From Planctomycetaceae bacterium (GTDB lineage Bacteria > Planctomycetota > Planctomycetia > Pirellulales > Thermoguttaceae): a DNA stretch of 48,808 bases. The notes below the pieces were generated by a model, which was not told the origin of the DNA, did not search any database, and saw only the letters and a program-made list of their open reading frames with translations. Both the position numbers and the translations under genes were made by a program. The DNA lies in assembly GCA_021372005.1 (NCBI GenBank), contig JAJFVC010000104.1:1-48808 (forward strand), read 5' to 3'. Position 1 is the stretch's first letter. Each line of letters starts with the position of its first letter. Positions 33,601-42,377 of the stretch are shown here, piece after piece.

Positions 33601-33948
33601 GCGGCCATGCTGGTTGGGCTGTTGCTGATCCACGTGCCGGCGGTTCGGCATCCGATCGCATTGCTGGTCCTTGCCACCGCGTTGGTTGCCGCCGCGCTGA
33701 TCGCGCCCGAGCCGACGTTCCTACTCGGTCAGGCCGCGAGTCTCGGGGTGGCGTTGGCGTTGGCGGCTGGATGGTTGAAACGTCTGACCGCGCGCCGCCG
33801 GCGCCAAATGATTTTGCACGGCGACTTGTCCGACCTTCGCGTGGAGGTCGGTTCGACCCGCGCCGTTCAGCCGTTGCCGCCGGTCGTTCAACCGTCGACC
33901 GACGCGATGCCTGCGACGTCGCCGCCGCCGGGGAGCGTGGAGCCATGA
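30661..33948 (+). CDS. Giant envelope protein A: signal peptide, large beta-rich ectodomain, C-terminal membrane helices
   Basis: 1095 residues from the ATG at 30661 (one at 30613 is possible). A signal peptide at 1-26 (CRLIAAVLIGALACRSLAAS) is followed at about 45-80 by a module motif (IFYLPDAQNRLQPVL, DFVELYRLKNRL), then about 890 residues of predominantly beta character with many Arg/Val/Leu alternations. Three hydrophobic segments cluster at about 973-1040 (VFWASGAAMLVGLLLIHV; IALLVLATALVAAALIA; ASLGVALALAAGWL), and a basic cytoplasmic tail ends the protein. No enzyme motif was recognised. The stop overlaps the ATG of the next gene (ATGA), so the two are translationally coupled. I do not recognise the family. 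Confidence 0.85.
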   Translation: MALKPCRLIAAVLIGALACRSLAASPSGGDPAAPSSEALPVEESRPSIFYLPDAQNRLQPVLDFKYQDFVELYRLKNRLTRRSDPPRYSLQRMTATGVAGEEFAELSVQFQILVRDDGWVRIPLELAPGLLRGEPQYHGSGEQFLQDDGNGYVCWIRGKANSQHEITLTLLTPLTAVGDETRLQLFAPRAVTSELRLTASSSPLVGRVSEGATLLSTTVRRSGATEFNVVGLGGDFQLVWRKVSPHAVDTAPALEASATVLTKLDARSISAEATLSVRSHGEAFDHFLVRLPPGMEATFDSANGYVVAPVDAAAKNKDPSRWVEVRLPKKTAGPVDVRIACRCGYDPTKDPSWRPLAGFEVVGAIRQWGTVGVAVGGDWQILWGPTSDARQLDALPAPLRKDEVVACFEYSCQPYSLNARLAPRKTRLSVEPKYVVSVDRNAVRLSGKLTCTVRGAKLATLLLNLGDWELEEVGPEDLVAVDGVTSSGAEVAVPLVHPSSGALELELRAHRRLTPDAHVLQFALPQVHGGSSGPAGLILVPDDNVELTPNNARSEGLVRQPTSPFHPTLPKRQQAPLYYRSTGGQAVFVADLRVHRQRVTVDASSRAAIGPREAEVEQRFSYAIAYEPADRLTLAVPGSPAWLRSARLLCDGKPLAPTAVSEERRGDGTAPSLVRIALPGPRIGPCEIVLRYSVPFVEPTPDRSTAFALPLAMPQDGTLLSNTLTIQPSRGLRIALRKEGVWTATPHDVESNADSLWLTAARPSCQVELDLRRRADATQTAVIDRAWIQSWLTSSARQDRAVYRIATERRSLEFEMPKGVALNDVVAWVDGACVPTGVATDRRLRLTLPETRRGRPCTVELQYHFAESRPPCGRMQLGFPRPVPAVWIRRLYWQLVLPANEHLLVNPVGLTGEFQWGWAGWFLGRHPRLDQSSLAAWTGVDARTSPSERSNVYLFSAFGDIATAELRTAGRTALVFWASGAAMLVGLLLIHVPAVRHPIALLVLATALVAAALIAPEPTFLLGQAASLGVALALAAGWLKRLTARRRRQMILHGDLSDLRVEVGSTRAVQPLPPVVQPSTDAMPATSPPPGSVEP

Positions 33949-36900
33949 ACGCCGGTCGGTTTTCCATGGTTGTCTGGTGGATGTTGCTGACGGTTGCGGT
34001 CGGCGTCGGGGCCGACGACGCGATTCGATTTCAGCGAGTGATGGCGCCCGCCGATCGCATGCAAGACTGGCCGATCGGCGTCGAAAAATATCTGCCGATG
34101 GATGCGGCGGAGTTCGACCGGTTGACGGGGTTGCTGGCGCCCGGACGCAACGATGCGTTGTCGCCGCCGGGGGCCGTCGTTGTTCGGATCGCCTTCGACG
34201 CTCGGTTGGTCGGCGATTTTCTTGAGGGCCGCGCGACGGCCGACGTTGTCGTGAACGGCTCGAAACCGGCTCGGCTGCGATGGGACCCCTGCAACCTGGC
34301 GATCCGCCGGGCCTCGTGGGATCCGGTCGACGCCAAGGCGAAGGATCGGACGCCGCCGCGCGCGCTGCTGGGGCTGACCGACCAAGGCGCGATTGAAACC
34401 GTCGTTGAACGATCGGGTCGGATGCAATTCGATTGGTCGTTGGCCGGCCGCCGCGATTCGGCCGACGTATTGGGGTTTTTGTTTGAGGCGCCCGGCGCCG
34501 CGGCCCGCGCATTGTCGTTGGTGTTGCCCAAGCAATACACGCCGGTGGTCAGCGAGGGTTTGGTGGTTCGTAGCGAATCGGCCGGCGAGGGGGCGACGCG
34601 CTGGCAAATCGAATTAGGCGGTCACCACCGATTTCGGCTGCGTTTGCTGCCGCTTGGGACGGTTGGGCATCGTCCGCAGTTGGCCCTGTGGCGTGAGTCG
34701 CGGACGTATGAGTTTTCGCCGCGCGGGTTGGAAGTGTCGGCGCAATGGCGGCTGCAGGCCTACAACGCGCCGCTGTCGCAAATCGCCGTGGCGCTCGATC
34801 CGGGACTTGAATTGGTCTCGGCTCGATACGGCGACGCGCCGCTCGCCTGGTCGACCGTTCGGCGGGCTGACGGAACCAGTCGAGTCGTGTTGACGCTTTC
34901 GGAGCCCATTGGCGACGTGGAACGGGTGATCCGACTTGGTGCGATCAGTCGTTCGACCTATGATCGGCCGTGGCGTCTTCCGAGGATTCGCGCCGAGAAC
35001 CTGGTCTGGCAGGAAGGTTCGCTGGCTTTGACGGTCGTCGAACCGCTGGTGGTCAATCGCGTCACGCCGGTCGGCTGCGCGCAGACGGGGGCTGGTTCGC
35101 TGTCGTCGCCGCGCGTCGGCGAAACCTTTCAATTCCAGGCGTTCGATCCGGAGGCGACGGTCCGGGTGACGCTTGCGCATCGACCGACGGCGCTGCAGGC
35201 CGTCAGCGCCGCGGCGATGACGGTAGGCGACGAGGAGGCCGTGGCCCGCATGACCGTCGATCTTCGCTCGACCGAGCCCGCGCGATTCACGCTGCTGGCC
35301 GATCTGGCCCGACGCTGGCGGATCGACGGCGTTCGCTCGCAACCGCCAGGCGCAGTGGCCGATTGGGGCCTCGAACGCCGCGCAGACGGCGGCCAGCGGT
35401 TGCGGATTCGGCTGAGCGAATCGCTTTCGGCCGAAAAGCCGTTGCGGTTGAAAATCACCGCCCGACGGCTTTTTGCGCCGAGGTTGGAACAGCTTGCCGG
35501 CGACGATCTGCCGCCGTTGCGATTTCTCGACGTCACGGAGGAGAAGCGTCTGGTGGCCGTTCGGGCCGAGGGGGCGAACTTCTTGCGGCTCGCCGGGGAC
35601 GACCGTCTGAAATGCATCGACGTTGAACGATTGTCGTCGGCCGAGCGAGAGCTGTTCGCCGAGCCGCCCGGCAATCTGCTGTTCGAGTCGGATGACGCGG
35701 TCGAACCCTTGACGATTTCGTTGGTTGGCCGAAAACCGAAATATAAGGCAACGGTCGCGGTGGATGTGGCGGTCGGCGCCGCAGCCATCCGTGAAACCTG
35801 CCGCGTCCGATGCAACATCGTTTCGGGCCGCGTCGAACGAGTGCCGGTGTTGTCCTTTCCGCGTCGCGACGGGCCGGTTCAGTGGTCGCTCGACGGCGAT
35901 GCAACCGAGCGGGCCGTCTCCGCTCGTCGATGGTCGGACGCCGAATTGTCCGCCGCCGGCTGGGACCGTTCGTTGGAGATTTGGGAGCTGTCGTTTGCCA
36001 AACCGCAACATAAAACGTTTGAGTTGACCGGCCGCCGTCAGGTATCGTGGAATGGTCGGCAACCCGCCGTCGTTCTGCTGGCTGCGCTGCCTGAAGCTTC
36101 GCGGCAGACCGGCTCGCTGGAGTTGTCGAGTTTTGACGCGACGCGGCTGAATGTCGACAATCGCCGATTGACGCCACAGTTGCCGACGTCGTCGGCCGAG
36201 CGTTCGTCGTCGGCGCGTTTCGCCTATCGCTACGACCCGTTGCGGGACACGGTCAACGGTGCGGCCGCCGCGGTGCGAGTTCTTGACACTCGCGAGTCCG
36301 ATTCGGCGGAAGCCTGGGTGTGGGAGTGCCGTTTGGATTCATGGTTTCCGGAGTGCGGCCGATCGCAGCATCGGGCCGTGTACGACGTACAAAGCGTGGG
36401 ACGCAAGTCGCTTCGGCTTGTGATGCCCTCGGGCGTGGAACTCGGCGATCTCCACCGAGTGTTGATCGATGGCGAGCCGGCCTCATGGCGATGGAGCAAC
36501 GGGCGGCTGACCGTCGCGTTGCCGGCCGGTTCCAAGTTCTTCAGCCTCGTCGTTCACTGGACGATGAAGTCTCGGCCGCTTGGACGGATCGACGCGCTGA
36601 GCCCGTCGTTGCCCGAACCCGACGTGCCCGTGCTTCGACGCCGATGGACCGCGTGGACGCCGCCTGGGTATGAGAGCATTCGCGGGAATCCTTCGCCGAT
36701 TGCGTCGGGCGACGCCGGCGTCAAAGACGCGGACTCGCTGGGCTGGATGGCGTGGCGATTCGATCTGTCGCCGGACGCCCCGGCGGTTTTGCGGGTGATG
36801 CATGTCGACACGATGTGGTTGTTCAGCGCCGCGGCGCTGCTGTTGGCTGCGTCGCTGAGCGGTTGGAACGGTGTGGCGCGGCCTGGCTTGTGGATCGCGT

Positions 36901-39791
36901 TGCTCTTGGGCTTTTGCACCGCCGTCTTGGTGTTGCCCGACGCCTACGCCACGATCGCGCTGGGCGGATTGTTGGGCACGCTTGTTGGAATGGTTTGGCG
37001 CTGGACCCATCGTCGTTCGACGGTTGCCGAGTCGTCCGTCTCGGACAACGTCGAAACGTCGGCGACGCCGCTGCGGATCGCGCTGGTTGCCATGCTGTTG
37101 ACGCTGGGGGGCGACGGTCTCGTCGCGGCGGAACCGTCTGAGCCGTACCGCGTTTTGGTCCCGATCGACGCCCGGCAAAAACCCATCGGCGACAAACTGT
37201 ACGTGCCCGAGTCTTTTTATCAGACGTTGTATCGCCGGACCGCGGCGCCCGACCGATCGCAAGGCTGGCTGATCCTTCGCGCCACCTATCGCGGCGAGAT
37301 GACGTCCGAGACCGCTGCACGGCGTTGGAGCGTCGACACGTTGCGGGCCCAATACGATTTGCAGGTGTTTGGCCGCGCCACGCGGGTTCGACTCGGATTG
37401 TGCGATCGCGGCGGCAGCCTGCTGTCCGATCGCGTTTTGCTTGACGGCCGCCCGATTGAGCCGCAGTGGGAATCGGACAAGGGGCAACTGACGTTTGACG
37501 TGGCGGAACCGGGTCTGTATCGGCTCGACGTGACGCTGCGTCCATCGCCGCGTGGGGCTGGCCGTTCGTCCGGTTTCGATGTGGGGATTCCGCGCGTGCC
37601 GATCGGTCGATTGGAGCTTTCGTTGCCCGACGATGCGCCGTCGATCGAAGTGGCCTCCGCCTGTGGCGCGGTGCGTATCGAAAAAAAGCCGCTGCGATGG
37701 ATTGCCGAGCTTGGTCCCGCCGACCGCCTGGCGGTTCGATGGAGCGACAACGCTTCGCCGGCGAGTCCGGCCGTCGATGTCGAGCAATATGTCTGGTTGA
37801 AATTGCAGCCTGGGTCGGTGGTTGCGGTCGTGAAATTTCGGCTTCGGGTGTTGGAGGGCCAACTGCAACGACTGCGGCTGTCGGTCGATCCGCGATTGCG
37901 GTTGTTGCCGTTGTCCGGCGACGATCCGCCGACCGTGCATGTCGGGCCGGAGACGGGGCAGTCGCGGCTGATCACGCTGCATTCGCCGCATCCGATCGCC
38001 GATCGCACCGCGTTGGAGGCCACATTCCTGCTCAGCGGCGCCACCGGAGTCGGCAACTTTCGCCTGCCTCGCATCGACGTGCTCGACGCCCGGTGCACCA
38101 AGCGATGGATGGCCGTGAGCGTTGATCCGTCGCTCGACCATGAAGAGCCGGCCGCGGCGCCGCTGGAGACCGTCGCCGTATCCGATTTTTTGAGAACCTG
38201 GGGCGCCGTTGCTGAAAAACCCTACGTCGCGTATCGCCTGCCCGCCGGCGAGGTCGACTGGACCGTCTCGACGCGTCCGCACGAACCTCGCAGTCGGCTC
38301 GATCAGACCGTGACGCTCAGTTTCGATCGGCATCGCGTCAACGTTGGTTTGGAGGCTCAAGTAACGACGGCCTCGGGCTACCTGTTTCAATATCAATTGG
38401 CCGCGCCGCCTGAGTTGCGAATCGAGGACGTTTCACTTCGGGAAGGCGATGTGGAGCGGGCCGGGCGTTGGGCTCAAGATTCGGACGGGTCGATCACCGT
38501 GTTTTTGAACAGCGCCGCTTCGGGCCAGCAGCGGCTTGCGTTGCGAGGTTGGATGCCCGTGATGCCCGGCAAGCCGGTGCCGATGTCGTTGATTCGCGTC
38601 CAACAGGGGGAATTGCGAGGGGCCACGGTTCGCGTGTTTCGGCGGCCCAACGCATCGGTCGTCGTTCGCGGAGGCTCGAAGCGGCCGGAGGCGGGGCCGA
38701 CGCCCACCGAGATCGCGCGAACCGATCTCGGCCGGTTTGTCGGAGCGTTTGTCGAGGAAGGGGCGGACAAGTCCAGGGCCGTTGTGTTCGTCGAACCGCA
38801 ACGTCCGCGACGCGACGCGACGCCTCCGATCAACGTGTCGCCCGTGGCTCCCAAACCGCAGACGACGGAGTCTCCTCGACGGTCGGAGACGTCCGATCGT
38901 CGTGAAAGTTTCGTGCGGCTGGCCGATCGGACGTTGATGCTCCGCTCGGACGGCGGCGTCTATGGCGCGGCGTTGTTCGACGTCGAACCCGGCGGCGCCA
39001 GACGATGCCCGCTCCGCTTGCCGCAAGGATATCAATTGGTTCAGGCGTCGGTCGAAGGCGTGCGGGTTCTGCCGCGCCGCTCGGACGACGGCGGCTGGTG
39101 GCTGCCTCTGGTTTCGCAACGGCTGCCCCAGCGGATCGAAGTGGTGTTTCGGTGCGAGCCGACCACGGCCGCGGCGGCGAGGCGTTGTGAGTTGTTTTCG
39201 CCGTCGCTCGGCGATTGGCCCGTTCAACGAACGCTCTGGACCGTGATCGGTCCGTCGTCGTGGACGGTTCAACGATCGAACGACGCGCCGACCGTCCGGC
39301 CTTGGCGGCAAATTCAGGCTCGCGTGACCAACGAGGCCGCGATGGCGTTGGCGGCCGCCGCATCCGATGAAATCGATCAGTCGCGGGCGTCTTTTAGCCT
39401 TTGGCGCCGACGGCTGGAAAATTCATTGGCCTCGCTGCGCGAACAATCAAAAGATAAGGACGCGGAATGGATCGCCGTTTGCCGAGAGGCCGCCGCCATG
39501 GAAGAAAAAGTTCAACGGGAGGCCCAACGGCTGCAAGTTGTTGCATCGAACGACGCGACAGAGAATTTCAGGACCGAGGGTCCCGGGGAAACATTGCATC
39601 GGCCGGCCGCTTCGGCCATCTACACCGTCATGGCCGGCCGCGTCGACCAGTTGTCGCTCGACTGCCGCCCGATCAGACGCACCGGTTGGATTCACCGGTT
39701 CGACGCCTTGCTGGCTTGGCTGGTATTGGCGGGTCTGATTGTCACGGTTTTGGCGTCTTGGCGCAAAGCGAGACGAATCCGAACGCCTTAG
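33945..39791 (+). CDS. Giant envelope protein B: two fused ectodomain-membrane modules
   Basis: 1948 residues. A signal peptide (FSMVVWWMLLTVAVGVGA) is followed at about 26-62 by a motif like that of protein A (RVMAPADRMQDWPIGVEKYLP). A beta-rich ectodomain runs to about 950, then hydrophobic segments at 956-1020. Next comes a second signal-peptide-like segment at about 1042-1064 (LRIALVAMLLTLGGDGLVAA) and a third copy of the motif at 1064-1097 (RVLVPIDARQKPIGDKLYVP, ESFYQTLYRR). A second large ectodomain, a short coiled coil (about 1820-1870) and a final helix at about 1922-1940 (LLAWLVLAGLIVTVLASW) end the protein. It looks like two genes fused head to tail. The start overlaps the stop of protein A by four bases. 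Family and function are unknown. Confidence 0.85.
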   Translation: MNAGRFSMVVWWMLLTVAVGVGADDAIRFQRVMAPADRMQDWPIGVEKYLPMDAAEFDRLTGLLAPGRNDALSPPGAVVVRIAFDARLVGDFLEGRATADVVVNGSKPARLRWDPCNLAIRRASWDPVDAKAKDRTPPRALLGLTDQGAIETVVERSGRMQFDWSLAGRRDSADVLGFLFEAPGAAARALSLVLPKQYTPVVSEGLVVRSESAGEGATRWQIELGGHHRFRLRLLPLGTVGHRPQLALWRESRTYEFSPRGLEVSAQWRLQAYNAPLSQIAVALDPGLELVSARYGDAPLAWSTVRRADGTSRVVLTLSEPIGDVERVIRLGAISRSTYDRPWRLPRIRAENLVWQEGSLALTVVEPLVVNRVTPVGCAQTGAGSLSSPRVGETFQFQAFDPEATVRVTLAHRPTALQAVSAAAMTVGDEEAVARMTVDLRSTEPARFTLLADLARRWRIDGVRSQPPGAVADWGLERRADGGQRLRIRLSESLSAEKPLRLKITARRLFAPRLEQLAGDDLPPLRFLDVTEEKRLVAVRAEGANFLRLAGDDRLKCIDVERLSSAERELFAEPPGNLLFESDDAVEPLTISLVGRKPKYKATVAVDVAVGAAAIRETCRVRCNIVSGRVERVPVLSFPRRDGPVQWSLDGDATERAVSARRWSDAELSAAGWDRSLEIWELSFAKPQHKTFELTGRRQVSWNGRQPAVVLLAALPEASRQTGSLELSSFDATRLNVDNRRLTPQLPTSSAERSSSARFAYRYDPLRDTVNGAAAAVRVLDTRESDSAEAWVWECRLDSWFPECGRSQHRAVYDVQSVGRKSLRLVMPSGVELGDLHRVLIDGEPASWRWSNGRLTVALPAGSKFFSLVVHWTMKSRPLGRIDALSPSLPEPDVPVLRRRWTAWTPPGYESIRGNPSPIASGDAGVKDADSLGWMAWRFDLSPDAPAVLRVMHVDTMWLFSAAALLLAASLSGWNGVARPGLWIALLLGFCTAVLVLPDAYATIALGGLLGTLVGMVWRWTHRRSTVAESSVSDNVETSATPLRIALVAMLLTLGGDGLVAAEPSEPYRVLVPIDARQKPIGDKLYVPESFYQTLYRRTAAPDRSQGWLILRATYRGEMTSETAARRWSVDTLRAQYDLQVFGRATRVRLGLCDRGGSLLSDRVLLDGRPIEPQWESDKGQLTFDVAEPGLYRLDVTLRPSPRGAGRSSGFDVGIPRVPIGRLELSLPDDAPSIEVASACGAVRIEKKPLRWIAELGPADRLAVRWSDNASPASPAVDVEQYVWLKLQPGSVVAVVKFRLRVLEGQLQRLRLSVDPRLRLLPLSGDDPPTVHVGPETGQSRLITLHSPHPIADRTALEATFLLSGATGVGNFRLPRIDVLDARCTKRWMAVSVDPSLDHEEPAAAPLETVAVSDFLRTWGAVAEKPYVAYRLPAGEVDWTVSTRPHEPRSRLDQTVTLSFDRHRVNVGLEAQVTTASGYLFQYQLAAPPELRIEDVSLREGDVERAGRWAQDSDGSITVFLNSAASGQQRLALRGWMPVMPGKPVPMSLIRVQQGELRGATVRVFRRPNASVVVRGGSKRPEAGPTPTEIARTDLGRFVGAFVEEGADKSRAVVFVEPQRPRRDATPPINVSPVAPKPQTTESPRRSETSDRRESFVRLADRTLMLRSDGGVYGAALFDVEPGGARRCPLRLPQGYQLVQASVEGVRVLPRRSDDGGWWLPLVSQRLPQRIEVVFRCEPTTAAAARRCELFSPSLGDWPVQRTLWTVIGPSSWTVQRSNDAPTVRPWRQIQARVTNEAAMALAAAASDEIDQSRASFSLWRRRLENSLASLREQSKDKDAEWIAVCREAAAMEEKVQREAQRLQVVASNDATENFRTEGPGETLHRPAASAIYTVMAGRVDQLSLDCRPIRRTGWIHRFDALLAWLVLAGLIVTVLASWRKARRIRTP

Positions 39792-39810
39792 CGTCCAAGA
39801 CGTTTGGACG
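39792..39810 (+). terminator. Hairpin immediately after the giant operon
   Basis: CGTCCAA (39792-39798) pairs perfectly with TTGGACG (39804-39810) around GACGT, starting one base after the stop codon. No U-tract follows, so it may be a 3'-end stabiliser or a Rho-assisted terminator rather than an intrinsic one. Confidence 0.35.
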
Positions 39811-39876
39811 AGCCTTGCTGTTCGACCATCGATCGAGATCCGTGGATGGGTTTTTGGTCAGTTTACCCATTTTGTA

Positions 39877-39905
39877 TTGGTGATTGACCGAACTTATGTT
39901 ATATC
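39877..39905 (+). promoter_or_regulatory. Candidate rimI promoter
   Basis: TTGGTG (39877-39882), 17-base spacer, TATATC (39900-39905). The leader to rimI would be about 200 nt. The 322-base gap 39792-40113 otherwise holds only short unsupported frames, one of them Cys-rich. Confidence 0.4.
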
Positions 39906-40113
39906 AATGGCCAATCCGACCTGCACGCCATGCGGTCCGTCAAAGCTTTGCTGTTGGGGGAGGGCGTTGCAGGGGCGGGTTGGACGAGAATCCGAATCCG
40001 GGCGCGCCAGGTCTGCGGACTTGCGGCCCGAGCATTTCAACGCCGTGCATGGACGCCGGCAATGAGCGGGGACGCGGGATTCTGTTTTCAGGCCGACAAG
40101 GAAGGAGGCCGAC

Positions 40114-40632
40114 ATGCAGACCGATCAAAAACAAGAAGTGCGGGTGCAGATTCGTTGGATGATTCGCCGCGACATGGCCGAGGTGATGTCCATCGAACGG
40201 GAAAGCTTCGAGTTCTCTTGGCTTGAAGACGATTTTGTCCGCTGTCTGCGGCAACGCAACTGCATTGGCATGGTCGCCGAGCATCGCGACCGCGTGGTAG
40301 GTTTCATGATCTACGAGCTGCATAAAACCCGCATCCATGTGCTGAACTTCGCCGTGGCCGAGGCCTATCGTCGTTGCGGCGTCGGCAGCCAGATGGTGGC
40401 CAAGCTGACCGCGAAGCTTTCGATGCAGCGTCGAAGCCGCATCGTATTGGAAGTCCGCGAGACGAATCTCGGCGCGCAGTTGTTCTTCCGCGAAAACGGT
40501 TTTCGGGCCGTTTCCGTGCTGCGAAGCTATTACGCCGACACGCCGGAAGACGCCTACATGATGCAGTTTCGCCACCGTGCCGAGCGTGCGACGCTGGTCG
40601 AATCGAATCGATTCACGCGACTGGCAGGCTGA
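40114..40632 (+). CDS. rimI: GNAT N-acetyltransferase, RimI-type (ribosomal protein S18 alanine acetyltransferase-like)
   Basis: 172 residues. GNAT motif A, the acetyl-CoA pyrophosphate loop, is YRRCGVGSQMV at about residue 87. The N-terminal IRRDMAEVMSIERESFEFSW and the C-terminal FFRENGFRAVSVLRSYY (motif B with a conserved Tyr) match RimI proteins, which acetylate the N-terminal Ala of S18. A textbook AAGGAGG lies just before the ATG. Separated here from tsaD, with which rimI is often clustered. Convergent with the phosphodiesterase gene, five bases away. Substrate specificity within GNAT is inferred from overall similarity. Confidence 0.85.
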   Translation: MQTDQKQEVRVQIRWMIRRDMAEVMSIERESFEFSWLEDDFVRCLRQRNCIGMVAEHRDRVVGFMIYELHKTRIHVLNFAVAEAYRRCGVGSQMVAKLTAKLSMQRRSRIVLEVRETNLGAQLFFRENGFRAVSVLRSYYADTPEDAYMMQFRHRAERATLVESNRFTRLAG

Positions 40633-40637
40633 CGGCG

Positions 40638-41114
40638 CTACACGGCGATCTCGACGATGTCCATCGTCGGCAAATCGACGATGGCCAACGATGGCCGAGC
40701 GGTTCGGGCCAGCGCGCCGGGGTTGAGCACCAGCGTCCGGCCTTCGTAGCCCTTCGAGAAGGCGTGGGTGTGGCCGTGACAGACCAAATCCCAATGCCCG
40801 GACGTGATCGTCTGTCGCAGCAACCGCACGTCGTCCCCGTGGAGGAACGCCACCTGACGCCCTGCGATCGCCAACGAACCGATCGGCTCGTGCAGCTTGT
40901 GTTCCGGGGCGACAATCTCCTGCCGCAGCCGGCCGAGATCGTCCATATTGCCGTGTACGAAATGGGATGGAATGCCTTTCAACAGCGGTGCGATGGCCTC
41001 GCCGACGTCGCCGCAATGAATGGCCAAGTCCACCTGCCGATCCTGTAAAATACGCACGGCCCGCTGAAAGGTGCCGACCTCGCCGTGCGTATCGCTAAGC
41101 ACACCGATCTTCAT
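40638..41114 (-). CDS. YfcE/MJ0936-family metallophosphoesterase
   Basis: 158-residue calcineurin-like phosphodiesterase. All metal motifs are present: SDTHG at about residue 8, HCGDVG at about 37, GNMDD at about 58 and the C-terminal GHTH at about 114. Short members of this family hydrolyse phosphodiesters with Mn2+; the physiological substrate is usually unknown. The ATG at 41114 is chosen because AGGGA lies upstream and MKIGVLSDTHG is the canonical opening. The gap to the right (41115-41400) contains GTTGA-TCAT-TCAAC, a short inverted repeat, and runs of seven C and eight G, but no gene. Confidence 0.92.
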   Translation of the reverse strand: MKIGVLSDTHGEVGTFQRAVRILQDRQVDLAIHCGDVGEAIAPLLKGIPSHFVHGNMDDLGRLRQEIVAPEHKLHEPIGSLAIAGRQVAFLHGDDVRLLRQTITSGHWDLVCHGHTHAFSKGYEGRTLVLNPGALARTARPSLAIVDLPTMDIVEIAV

Positions 41115-41400
41115 GAGACAATCCCTGGTGTCCGACTCGTGATGTCTGGGTCTCGTGGAAGCTGTGAGGGAAGCGCGTCGAAGGACGGCCAATACCCCCC
41201 CGATCGAACGAGAAACGCCTTATCCCACCCTCCAAGGATCTGTGTTCTTGTCGGTTGATCATTCAACAAGAATAAGGGACGATTGGGGGGGGATGATTAC
41301 CCATGTTATCGGCTGAAACCAGGAAAAAACCTTGCCCTTTGCGCCGTGGTTGCCTTCTTACGCAAATTGACAGGTTCGGATTGTGGCGATGCTACGGCGA

Positions 41401-41892
41401 TTACCGGAACTGCTGGCACCAGAAAATCGTGCCGCTGGCCGTGCGAAACGCGGCCACGCCGATTGTCCGATAGACGCCGTTGAGGATGTTGGCGCGATGT
41501 CCGGACGAGTTCATCCAGGCTTGTACCGCGTCGCTGCTGTGCGGCTGGCCCATGGCGATGTTTTCCGCCACCGGTTGCGACGTGTGAACCATGTTTTCGG
41601 TTCGGGTCATCCATTCGGCGTGTTCCCGAGCCGTCTCCATCAGCTCCTTGTCGACCTTCAACGGCGGCAACCCATATTGAGCCCGCTCTTGGTTTGTGTA
41701 CGAAACAATGTTCGCTTCGATGGCTCGCAGCCGAACGCCGTCGACCTTGTGATTGGGAGTCTCCAATTGGTCGGGCGACGAAGCTTGTTCCGTCGCGGGA
41801 CGATTTTCGGCCGGGTCGTTCTGCTCTTGCGCTGCCACTACGCCAGCCGTCAGGATGACGATTACGCAGAGAATCTTTTTGATCATGTCCAT
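41401..41892 (-). CDS. Secreted CAP (SCP/PR-1-like) domain protein
   Basis: 163 residues. A signal peptide at 1-21 (KKILCVIVILTAGVVAAQ) precedes a Glu/Pro-rich linker and a CAP domain at about 60-163. Recognisable blocks are YTNQERAQYGLPPLKVD, AREHAEWM with its metal-site His, VAENIAMG and AWMNSSGHRANIL, which carries the second conserved His. The bacterial role is unclear; CAP proteins often bind lipids or act in the envelope. GGAGGT precedes the ATG at an ideal distance. Confidence 0.92.
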   Translation of the reverse strand: MDMIKKILCVIVILTAGVVAAQEQNDPAENRPATEQASSPDQLETPNHKVDGVRLRAIEANIVSYTNQERAQYGLPPLKVDKELMETAREHAEWMTRTENMVHTSQPVAENIAMGQPHSSDAVQAWMNSSGHRANILNGVYRTIGVAAFRTASGTIFWCQQFR

Positions 41893-42377
41893 GGAAATAC
41901 CTCCTTCGCTAACACAACTCGTACAGGGGGGTTAGAATTGCTTGGCGACGAATCACCATCCGATCTGGCGCAAAAAACGCCAGTCGTGGCCGCTGTCGCC
42001 CATTTCCATTCGCGTCTGTGTGCCGTCTGTTTTACTTCTTGGAAAAACAGGTGCTTTGGCTAAGCTGGGCACGCAACGTGAGGCTGGAAAACAACTTAGA
42101 CGTCCCGCATGGGGTGTCTGGTTATTCGCAACGCATCCTGCGATCAACTAGGCATCCTACGGAGACCTTTCCGGTAGGAGCCCCGAAGATAGCAGACCAG
42201 ATATGGATTGCAAGGGGGCGGCTGGCGGTGCACCAATCCCAGGAACATCAGAAACATGCCGACCATGCCGGTGACGACAGCCGTCGTTTACCGCAGAAGT
42301 TCCTTGGCGCCGGGCTTCCAACAATGGGACAGCGACGGAATTTTCCGGCCGCGGCGCATGTCGAGGTTGGGAGCTGG
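41893..42377. other. 485-base gap without a supported gene
   Basis: It holds an inverted repeat CTGGCG-(7)-CGCCAG at 41965-41983 with an A/T-rich loop, in the presumed upstream region of the CAP gene. On the minus strand there is a 40-codon hydrophobic frame (42144-42266, MVGMFLMFLGLVH...) just after the GT-C gene, which has no ribosome site and may be a remnant. Confidence 0.4.

Noticed and set aside
33588-33944. Upstream extension of giant protein B by 119 codons
   Set aside because: It overlaps the coding end of giant protein A and is Arg/Gly-rich; the ATG at 33945 gives a clean signal peptide and an ATGA overlap.
39907-40065. Cys-rich 52-codon frame upstream of rimI
   Set aside because: Its ATG would lie before the transcription start set by the best promoter, there is no ribosome site, and the C-terminal half is Arg-rich noise.
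41192-41293. Runs of seven C and eight G near the phosphodiesterase gene as a phase-variable element
   Set aside because: They lie between genes and outside any promoter spacer I could identify, so no switching effect can be argued.
42144-42266. 40-codon hydrophobic frame after the GT-C gene
   Set aside because: No ribosome site and an in-frame stop just upstream; kept only as a possible remnant in the gap description.
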